From: Trichoderma breve
Lineage: Eukaryota; Ascomycota; Sordariomycetes; Hypocreales; Hypocreaceae
DNA length: 64,000 nucleotides
NCBI RefSeq assembly: GCF_028502605.1
Contig: NC_079232.1
Span: forward strand, 5,394,001-5,458,000
Reading direction: 5' to 3'
The notes below the pieces were generated by a model. That model was not told the origin of the DNA. It did no database searches and saw nothing but the letters and a program-made list of their open reading frames with translations. A program made the translations under genes and the position numbers. Of this stretch, positions 55,252 through 64,000 are shown piece after piece. Position 1 is the first letter of the stretch. The number at the start of each line of letters is the position of its first letter.

Positions 55252-55733
55252 ATGGAGAAAAATTTGTAGTATTTTTTTTCTTCTTTTAGTGGACGATATC
55301 AATCAATGGTTAAAAAATGGCATATATGTGGACTGGAGTCTCGGATTTGATGTTTGCTTTATTAGGAGGGGGTTTCTCCTTACGTGATCCCCCTTTTCCC
55401 TCTCCTCTGGAGATAGCCGGCCCTGAGGCTAACGACGGAAAAAGACTTTTAACATATTGAGCCCAAGATGCTCTCTGTTCACAGTGTTACGTGTGCCTCG
55501 TTACTCTCTTCATTCTTGTTCAGTGTGAATGTTGTCTCTTGTGAAGCTGCCTCTTGATTGGTGTGACCATGTTGATGCAACCGATGCTCATCATGTGTCT
55601 TTACGGAATATGATACAATTCTTGTTCATCGTGTCTTCACAGAACAGCTTATGTTCCGCCGCATCATCAATTAACAAGTGTATAACTCTCATCCTGTCTT
55701 GTTCTTTCATACCATGTCATTCACTGACAATGA
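55252..55733. other. Convergent 3' regions of eS4 and the multicopper oxidase
   Basis: T-rich sequence right after the eS4 stop, then AT-rich DNA. No gene seen. Confidence 0.6.
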
Positions 55734-57667
55734 TCAGTCTTCATCATCCGTCTCGAAGTAATGTACGGCTACAGCAGGGTGCGTGGCATTCCCATTCACA
55801 CTCCCGCCGTACTCCAAGTATCCCTCCACATATGGATGCTTGACTTTGAGAATATCATCCGCATCGCCAAACACCCAGACTGTCTGCATGCCCATAATCA
55901 TATGCTGCAGTGTATGGCAATGCATCATCCACACACCTGGATTCTGCACACGCAGACGCCATGCCCGCCATCCCCACGGCTGGTCCGGTTGCACATTCGT
56001 CGTGTACCGGAACAGCATCGTCGTGTCTCGCCGGACCGGGTGCGTACCCTCAAGTCTTTGCTGGGCCACCTCGGGATCGTACACTCCGGGCCCTCCGCCA
56101 ATGTCATAGAAGTGGTCGCCGTGGGCGTGCCAGGGATGCGTGTCGAGGCCGCCTCCAAACCTGCTGTCATCGGAGCGGGCACCGACTTGCTGGAAGATGA
56201 TCTCGATGACTTCACCGAGCTTGGCTGGATACGTATTTGTTTCTGGGTCGAGGCCATAGTTGGCCATCGAGGCGTCGTAGTCGGGCAAGTACTTGGACGT
56301 GTTCTTGTATAGGGATACTAGGTAGGGCTCGGACGGGCTGATGGTGTAGGTCTCCCTGCCGACGTTGTCGTCGGCCCAGGACACGCCGTTATCGGTCCAG
56401 AAGACGTATTTGTCTATCTGCTGCTGAGAATAAACAAAGATGCGGCGACTCACCTCGTCAGACGAAGGAACGTCGTTTGGAACCAGCGGCTCCAGCTTGT
56501 AATCGAGGAAGCCCTCGATCGTTGGAGGCAGATCAATGGGCCTCTCGCTGGGCAGAGTCGTCGTCGGGACCTGACGACCGTATAAGTGGCGATGCTGCAG
56601 CGCACTGCAGGTATTCGAATACCGCAGCACAGCGTAGCTAGCAATTATCCTCGGCCTATCGCGGGACTCTATCTGCAAGTAAAAGTCGAGCTTTTTGAAC
56701 AATGCCAGCTCAGCGCACGTCTTGGTCTTGAAAAGAGAGCTGAAGCGCTGGCCCGACCCGATCTGCAGCAGCGGCGTCGAGTACGGCTTGGTGTACTCGC
56801 CATCAGCCTCGATGATTTCGAGGTTCGTGTGGTTTTCAAACGCCAGTGCCGCGTACGACAGGCCCGTGGCGCCGACGTAGCGGAAGCGATATGTCTTGCC
56901 CGGGTCGACTTCGATGACGGACAGCCTCGCCGAGGCGGGATCGACGACGGGGTAGTTCGATATCGTATCGCCATTTATGAGGAAGCCGCCCGTTTCGCCG
57001 GACCAGACGAATGGCGCCGCGCGCAGGCCGTCGGAGATGTCCTTGTCTGACTTCTCGAACAGCTCCTGGATGTGGATGACACAGTCGCCGTCGACGGGGT
57101 ACGGCGCCGGGCCCGAGTCGTCGACAATCAGCGGGCCGTTTGCGGTGCTCGTCTGGAAATCGATGTGCGAGTGGTAAAAGTATGTGCCGGCCGTTCCTAG
57201 GGGCGTCTTGAGCTCGTAGTCAAAGTAATGCATGGGCGGGATCGGCCACTGGCTGCCCATGGGGGCGCCGTCGGAGAAGGGCGCGGCTGCTTGGGCGAGG
57301 CCATGCCAGTGCTGTTTGTACGGGAAGAGAATCGATGTGTAAGTTTATGACTTTGCTGAATGATCTGTCTGTCTTGGTGTTATTTGGTTTGTCTTCTCAC
57401 CATGGTTAGGTTGGCGTCTGTCATGTCATTGTACACTCTGATCCAGACAACTTGGTCTTCGGGGATATGGAGCTCCGGACCTGGTATGGTGTCATTGATG
57501 AGGGTTGTATATCTTCTGATGCCTCCGATGCCAATTTCTCTTCTTGTGACTCTGAGTACTCGATTGGGGGTAAAGGTCAGGTCATGAATTCGAGGGCCGC
57601 CTGCGCCTCTTACACGGTCGAACAATGAGATGAAGAGAAGGACGCCATTGGATAGCAGACAGCGCAT
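55734..57667 (-). CDS. Secreted multicopper oxidase (laccase/ascorbate-oxidase-like)
   Basis: Two exons, 57667-57401 and 57311-55734 (intron GTGAGA...AACAG, phase 0), give 614 residues. Residues 1-22 form a likely signal peptide (CLLSNGVLLFISLF core). All four copper motifs are intact: HWHG at 90-93, HSH at 136-138, HPWHAHGDHF near 481 and HCHTLQHMIMGM near 553, the last with His-Cys-His, a further His and an axial Met. Three cupredoxin domains are implied by spacing. Such enzymes oxidise phenols, ascorbate or related donors while reducing O2 to water. The HPWHAHGDHF form and the PGVWMMHCH context are seen in fungal ascorbate-oxidase-type laccases. The intron sits exactly before HWHG. The substrate cannot be deduced. 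Confidence 0.94.
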
Positions 57668-60600
57668 TTTGGCTGGAAAAGTATTACAATACGCAGTTTG
57701 ATCTCTTTCTTCCTTATTTAGAACTTCTATAACAGTCTGAAGAGAGGGGGAAAGGAGTTTATTCTTGTTCACACTGCTCAACAATATCCCAAACGTTCAA
57801 CGTTACAACTGCCGGGTATCTACATATATCGGTCTCGAGATGGCTCTACGATGTTCCCCTAGATTAGTTGGGGTTTGGAATGGTGGTTGTAGAACAGGGG
57901 AATCTGAGAATAGGGTAGAATCTATAGAGAAAGAGGAATAGGTCCGCAACTATGGCTTGACTATAAACTAACCTTTTATTTGGCGCCTGTCTAGTATTCT
58001 GACCGAACCAGGCACCGAGGAATAAAGTGCCAGTATGGGGTTGGGCTTGAAGTGTAAAATACACCCGACCTTAAAATTGTAGTGAGTTCGTTATAAAGTG
58101 TTGGTCGCGTGTATGACAGCCATGACAGCCATGACAATTGGTCATTTCGTCGCGGTGTCAGGTGTCAACCAAGGAGTCAAATTGACGGTTATATCATCTT
58201 TACGACATAGAACGATGCTCTAATTTTCCTCTTTTCTTGTATATTTGTACAAAGACGAAAGTATATACATGACCAGTGGCTTAAGCCTAAGTGGTTCGAC
58301 GGGACAGGGGAGCAATGCTGTGTAGAGAGGGTCAGAAGGATCGTAGGCAGAGACCCGAGGCAAAGAGACCAGCTCAAGGCATCCCAGAGAAAGATGATAA
58401 AACGAGAGATCCGAGGAACCAGAAAACTGCCAAAGTTTGGGGCATCGCTCCTACACACATGAAAGGCCTCGCAGCCCATCTCTCCCATCTCTCCCTTGTC
58501 AAAGAGAGCTCACCCAAGCTTTCAGACAGCCAGTTCCACTTTCGCCTGGCCCCCCTCTTTCTCTTAGACAGACTTGGATAGAAATATCCAGGCACCAATC
58601 GTGCAAAAGGATTTTGCCTCACTCTTCCCAAGGTCTAGAGCCTTCCTGTATCAGAAATCCCGTCTCAAGCCGGGGCCCTCGAAAGTGAGCGATGCCGATC
58701 TTTCCAGTACTGATGTCACTTTTCGCCTAGTCTTGCCTATTTTCTGTTCTTGTCGGGCATCAAAGGTGATGCCCAACAAGGTTCATGGAATTTGGTGGCG
58801 TTTTCTTCTTTCTTTTTGTCGTGTGACAAAGCTGTATGTAGGGGCACTGAGTATTCACCTGGAACCGTGCTATTCTCCGGGGAAAGCAGAGTGCTTCCGG
58901 GGGACTGCATGAATAGTAAATACGTTCTAATGCAGGCCGGCAAGCCACAGCTACCTAGCAATATTTTGATGAGCTCAAGTTATTACGAGAGGGGCAAGGA
59001 GATTGTTCAGTCTCTTTCAGAGTGGTCTATAAGACGGGATAGAAGGGAGGAGTGATATCCGGCTCGAGACAGGCATGACAAACCGGAGGAGCTGGGTGAT
59101 ATTGTGGTACCGACAGAGAGTTATGTGCAATACGAGAGAGATACAGCGGCGAATACTCCGTATACATTTATGAAGAAAGATAACTACAGAGAGATTCCCG
59201 AAGAACGAGTCTGTTGAGTAGAGTGAATGCAATTATGCAGTGTATACTGCACTCATCCCTCCCACAGAGAGGCGATGAGCAGAGACATTGGTTGGCCGAA
59301 CCGCAGGCACCATCATTTACTTGCCCGACACTTTGTCTTGTACACGCGAACAGTTATTGCGGCCCATGACAACGCCGCTTCTCTTGGATGCTTATGCCCT
59401 CTGCCCCATGCTCCTGTACTGAGAACGAATACGAAAGGCAAACTAGAGAATACATGGGCCTCCATTCGATGTATCGGCACTTCTGGCTTCAATATCAGCA
59501 TCTATCCAGGATGATATGCCGGGGCCATGGCGGCTGAATCTAGTTAGCCTCTGAAATCACGTCAGTTTTTGGAAAAAGACAGGGGACAAGGGTGTATTAG
59601 ACGAGGCGTCTGCGAAAGCTAAGGCGGCTCAAACTAGTCTATTTGGTACGCACAGACGCAGCAGGATCCAATACCATGCTGCTGTAAGTCATATGGTAGC
59701 AGTACTTTCTGATTCAGTCCTCCGCAACTTTGCGGGAGAGCCTGATTCAGGATTGCCTGAGTGGGTGGCAGGAAGATCATGACCAGGGGCTCATCCCCAA
59801 CCTCGTAGGCGAGAGAGTGGCGTATGGCAGAATTTGGAGATGGGGAACATGGGCAAGTCTTGATCCGGTGGTGTTTATCATCGGCGATTGAGCGCATGAA
59901 CCGGGTTTTACAAACGCGGCACAATGGCACGGTAGCTTGTGGTGGGCTGAGACTTCAGATGCAACCTTGGGGACATATCACAGACAGAGACACGAAGTGA
60001 CTTGTGACAAGACGCAGCAAAAGAAAAGAAACGAAACGAAAAGCAAAGAGAGCCACTTGCGTCATATCGCAGGCTAGACATTGGCTGCCTGAATTCGGAC
60101 CAGGCCTGGCCCCAAATATAGCGCCCGAAATTCTTCGGGATTCTTGCGCTTCCCCCAGCTTCACGGCAGACCAGGATGAGAAGGCGGACCAGGAAAAAGA
60201 AAGATCGTGCACGGAGACATTTCTGTCTCGGATGTCCATGATTCCGGACCAGGGTTTTGGCTATCGGGCCGCGCTGTAATACTTTGTAGTCATCTGGATT
60301 GCCATGGATGATTCGATGGTTGAGGATGGAAGATGAAGTCAACCACACAGAATCCAGGAGCGCGGTTGTTTTTGCCCGAAATTTCGGAGCGGAGGATCGA
60401 CTGCGGGCTCGGGAAGGCTCGAGGCTAAAGGGCTTAGCGGGGAGCTGGGGCCAGATACAGTGATGACCAGCGGGGTCACGGCTCGTTCCAGCGCTGTTCT
60501 GGCGCTCAAGCTGCCATTTTAGCGCTCCAGAAGTATGGACACTGTAGGTAAGAATGTAGGCGGGCTAGAACAAGGACGACCATTGATGCATTATCTTGCG

Positions 60601-61987
60601 TCTCTTGGAGGCATAAGGGCAATTTGCTCTTGTACAACTCATACTGCAGTGCATTACAGTGCATAGCAGCGCGGAACAGCACCCGCTGCAGCTTCTACTG
60701 CACACTTGCTGGCCTCATTTGCCGTACGCCTGTAGTCGAGCTCAGCTGCCAGCCCTCGCGGCACAAAACGACCAGGGGAGGCTACAACTTTACAGGTGCG
60801 CATAATAGGCAATCTGTGTGCGCGCTCTTGTGTGGATGCCCTAACCAAGCCTGTGTCAGTCCAATCTTGCCTCTCACACACCACCACTTCTACCGTACAC
60901 GCCCCCCCAGGCTAAACGCCGGGAGACAACAAATGAGAGAACAAGACCTGGACAAAAGAGGAAAAACCACAGAGAAAAAGAGACGAGTAAGAAAAGCCAA
61001 GATCAGGCTATGCACACCGCTGTTTTTCGCGATCAGAAGCCCAAATTTGATCGCGCTGGATCGGTTCAGCACGAATCGAGTCGAATCGAGTCGATACGCG
61101 CGCTCCCCCTCCTCTGGCTTGGAGGCGTGCGATTTGCCCGACAAATGGGCGAAACCACAATCAACCAACCGGATCATCGACCCCGAGACCAAAATATGGA
61201 GCCTCGAGAAGAAGCAAAACTACAAAGGCAGAGACAAGAGGAGCATACGGGTACATGAAACGCCAGTCAGAAGAAGCACCCCTACGAGGTACTGCTAGGT
61301 ACCTACCGCTACTCTACGCGAGCTGAAGACAAGGGTTTCGTTTGACATTTGCCCAAGACAAGGCGATCCTCCTCCAGGATTAGCTGGCACCGAGTACCCG
61401 TCCAGCAGCTTCTCCCATATTATGGCCGCTTCCTTGGGCACCTGACACAAGATCATTCATCTCACATGGCATTTCTGGAATTATCTGTCTTCGTGCTGGG
61501 CATAATGCGGGTGGATTGCAAAACTAATAAACCCATATCTAGATGATCGATCTCAGTGATCTGGGGTTCCCACCTCCATACGATCATGGACCAGGGAACA
61601 GGAGGAGAAAAAGAAAAGACTGCCCACGCCACACCAGAAGCCACACGCGGCATCCAGTGGCGGCAGAAACATCAGGCCATTTGGGCACATACGAGTACAA
61701 TCCAGGCTAGCATGTCTCAGGACGGCACAAGAAAGATCACTCAGATGCAAGGGACGCTCACATCTGGCTAGCTACTCCCAAATTACCACTAGCAAGCCTG
61801 CATGGGATGAATCTAGCAGAGTCTTCTTGCTGGCTTTCATCAGACTGTAAGCCGTCTCTGACTACAGACGAAATCACCACGCCAAGCATCGAGATGGCCA
61901 CGATCACGTAGAATGACTTAGAATCATCGCCTATTGCCTCTCACCTGATGCTCGATTGCATAGTTGTCTTTGATCGCAACTCAGAAA

Positions 61988-62021
<34 letters not shown>

Positions 62022-62207
62022 CAAATTTGCTATAAAGAGGTCGCTACTTCGCATCTTCATCGATTCCAAACTTTCTCTCTCGAATCCAAACTTTCTCGAA
62101 TCCAAATTTCTGTAGTTTTCCATAGCCTCTACTAGGATTCTCAAGCTCTGCCACCTTCAGCTAATCAGCTAGCTACGCCAAGCAAGGTCCTTCCTCGATC
62201 TGGCATC
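57668..62207. other. Long divergent intergenic region
   Basis: About 4.5 kb between the multicopper oxidase start (minus) and the Zn2Cys6 gene (plus). It contains a TACTCCGTA motif at 59154-59162, CTAGGTACCTACC at about 61295-61308 and a poly(T) run before the right-hand gene. Several open frames of up to 224 codons exist, but none has a motif or composition I would call coding. Confidence 0.45.
61990..62021. repeat. Poly(T) tract of 32 bases
   Basis: An uninterrupted T run about 190 bases before the start of the Zn2Cys6 gene, followed by direct repeats of a TCGAATCCAAA-type unit at about 62062-62107. Confidence 0.9.
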
Positions 62208-64000
62208 ATGTCATTGGCAGTAAGTGATCCGTTCTCTGGATAATCTCTTCTCAACGCACTCTAACATCTTTCACTATTAAAAGGGAGACCCCGTCATGGA
62301 ACGTGGAATAGCCATCCCTCGAATCGTCAGAGACAATGGATTCTGCCTCACCTGTCGTCGCGCGGGGAAGCAATGTGACTCGACGCTACCCATATGCCGT
62401 ACTTGTCAAGAGGACGGGCTCGAGTGTATTCAGCCAATCAGTGCATACCCTCGAGTACAGAGCAATCCTGCAAAACGTCAAAGGGATAGCTCTGAATCGC
62501 CAGAAGAGAGGCCCCGGGCTAGGCTCCGACCTGCGTCTTTGTCTCCGGCTACAGTAGAGCCTCCTGCCGAGCCCGAGTCCGAGTCCGAGGCTGAGACTGA
62601 AATCTTGACAACGTCGGCACCTGAACCTCAATCTGAATCTGAGACTGAAATCTTGACCCCGTCTACACCTCGACCTCAGTCCGAGGCTGAGACTGAAATC
62701 TTGATCCCGTCGGCACCTAAACCTCAATATGAGTCTGTTCGCCAGACTCGGCCTCAACCTCAACCTCAACCTCAACCTCAACCTCAGCCACAACACCAGG
62801 AGAATGAAGATGATGAGAATTCTACATCTGGGCCTGGGTGGAGCGTGTTTATGAATGCTATAACACGAGAGATTGATCAAGCTCAGCAGAGCTTGCTACG
62901 ACAGACGCAAGGCCATGTGCGATTCTCCATGGTTCTCGACCCACACAACGGTGACCCAGACCATGACTATGCTGTCTATTACGATTACCTTTACGACCTC
63001 GACTCTGACTCTGACTCTGACTCTGATTCCGACTCTGGAGATGAAGATGATGATGTCGGTAGGCCAGATGAGGACGGAAGCCAAAACTCTGCCCCCTCTA
63101 CCTCAGAAACGGCGGCTCATACCCCTCCTACCGTTATTGTGTATCAGATCAGGGATACTTGGACAGGACCGGGAGCGCCTCCTCTCGTAGCTTATCTTCA
63201 CGACTTCATTGACTATATGAGCGTGTGTCACTTGTCACGTGCGCCATCCGACTCTCTGCCACTTTCATTGCTGCCGGCAAGTGAGCAAACTACAGCCGAG
63301 ACTCTCAGATACTATGTTCTGCGCCCAATCAACCGCGGCACGAGGCCTTTGCCAGATATTAACCCTACCAACCCCAAGGTTGTTGACTTGGCATATTCCA
63401 ACCCTCTGGCCCTGCAGCTCATCATCGCCGAGAGGGCCAATCACCGCGAGGTATCCTCTGCAAGGCTGCCGACGGGTCAGATAGCTGAAGAGTTCTATCG
63501 TGCTGCTATTGGCGCCTTTGCTCCCAAGATTCGAAGCTACCTCAATGGACATGAAGAGGACATGTTGCCTCTGACTATGGGGAGTCTGATCCTGGCTCTC
63601 ATGGAGGTTAGTATTTATCCCCTCATCTCTTGTCCGCTCCCCGACGTGTAACATTTCCCTCCATCACCCCCTTAGAGCTAGAATCTCATGGTGCTGATCA
63701 AGGCTAACATAACACCTACTATGAAATAGAAAGCTCGGTTGGACAGGCGTGGCCGAGCTCCCAATTATCCTGCATTCGCCGGTCGCATTCTGATCATGCT
63801 TACCACTCTTCCCCACGAGGAAGTTTGCGATAATCTTCCAGATATCTTGGTCGAGTATTATATGCACACTGCCATGTTTGCTTGCCTCGCAGCCGATATT
63901 ACCACGGCAGAGACGATCCCTTTCGTGAGCAGTGCGTTTCAAGATGCCGTCGACAGACTGGCGGCCAGGAACTACAACGGTACGCTCTGCGGAACCTGGT
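62208..64000 (+). CDS. Zn2Cys6 transcription factor-like protein (truncated by window end)
   Basis: Exons 62208-62219 (encoding MSLA), 62284-63606 and 63730 onward, open to the window edge. Intron 1 (64 nt) is GTAAGT...CTAAC...AAAAG; intron 2 is GTTAGT...AATAG; both are phase 0. The binuclear cluster CLTCRRAGKQC then DSTLPICRTCQEDGLEC has six Cys with 2-6-6-2-6 spacing, at about residues 22-49. It is followed by a long low-complexity stretch: three copies of a 16-residue unit (ETEIL...PQSES), a Pro-Gln dipeptide run and an Asp-Ser run. The later part, LVAYLHDFIDYMSVCHL and LALQLIIAERANH, resembles the start of the C-terminal region of fungal-specific regulators. DNA target and role are unknown. 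If the start were the ATG at 62296, eight residues would be lost. Confidence 0.8.
62593..62736 (+). repeat. Three tandem 48-bp coding repeats
   Basis: Each unit encodes ETEIL[TI][TP]SxPxPQxEx. The three copies differ by a few bases, and a partial, more diverged unit lies just before. They lie in frame inside the Zn2Cys6 gene. Confidence 0.85.
62752..62787 (+). repeat. (CCTCAR)6 coding a Pro-Gln run
   Basis: Six tandem CCTCAA/G units encode alternating Pro-Gln in the Zn2Cys6 protein. Confidence 0.9.
63001..63036 (+). repeat. GACTCT hexamer run coding Asp-Ser
   Basis: Six GACTCT-type units, one with GATTCC, encode an alternating Asp-Ser run that would be strongly acidic. Confidence 0.85.

Noticed and set aside
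60624..61298. Plus-strand open frame of 224 codons
   Set aside because: Composition is Arg/Ser/Thr-rich without hydrophobic pattern or motif. Length alone is not convincing in GC-balanced DNA.
1..64000. Secondary-metabolite cluster, intact transposon, CRISPR array or viral insertion
   Set aside because: No synthase or synthetase gene, no transposase, reverse transcriptase or long terminal repeats, and no regularly spaced repeats were seen.

Overview
This window is nuclear DNA from a filamentous ascomycete. It most resembles a Hypocreales/Sordariomycete genome of the Trichoderma or Fusarium kind, but that placement is an inference made without any search. The evidence is the short spliceosomal introns (about 50-260 nt, GTRNGT donors, CTAAC/CTRAY branch points, YAG acceptors), GC-ending codons in the ribosomal protein gene, a tRNA-Glu with a 9-nt intron, long homopolymer tracts, and typical Pezizomycotina families: PalI, Rax1-type RGS, group-5 septin, Yap-like bZIP, Zn2Cys6, F-box, DUF7704-like and DUF3669-like.

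Layout. 0-1.6 kb: the 3' end of an unidentified gene and a DUF3669-like gene. 2.0-3.5 kb: a Rax1-like RGS membrane protein (minus). 3.5-9.2 kb: gene-poor, with the remnant of a SAT4/rhodopsin-like membrane protein near 8 kb. 9.2-11.1 kb: a GMC oxidoreductase. 11.1-14.4 kb: empty. 14.4-15.8 kb: an F-box protein. 18.0-19.5 kb: a Yap-like bZIP factor. 21.9 kb: tRNA-Glu(CTC). 22.6-24.0 kb: a CDP-choline/ethanolamine phosphotransferase. 25.8-26.3 kb: a small NTF2/SnoaL-fold protein. 27.2-29.0 kb: an intronless, largely disordered protein of unknown function. 31.0-33.4 kb: PalI/Rim9. 36.4-38.4 kb: a mitochondrial ABC1/UbiB kinase-like protein. 41.6-43.1 kb: a septin. 44.3-47.0 kb: a Taz1/TRF-like telomere protein. 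48.2-49.3 kb: a small DUF7704-like membrane protein. 51.4-53.2 kb: a double-Myb Tay1/Teb1-like protein. 54.0-55.3 kb: ribosomal protein eS4. 55.7-57.7 kb: a secreted multicopper oxidase. 62.2 kb to the end: a truncated Zn2Cys6 regulator.

How the genes relate. Most are unrelated core genes. Two link to signalling and pH response (Rax1-like RGS and PalI) and two to lipid metabolism (the phosphotransferase and the ABC1 kinase). The most interesting stretch is 44-54 kb. It holds two different proteins with telobox-type Myb domains, a telomere-repeat-like motif upstream of the first, and a TTAGGGC site in the promoter of the eS4 gene next to the second. All exon structures were read by eye and checked for frame; none is supported by transcripts.
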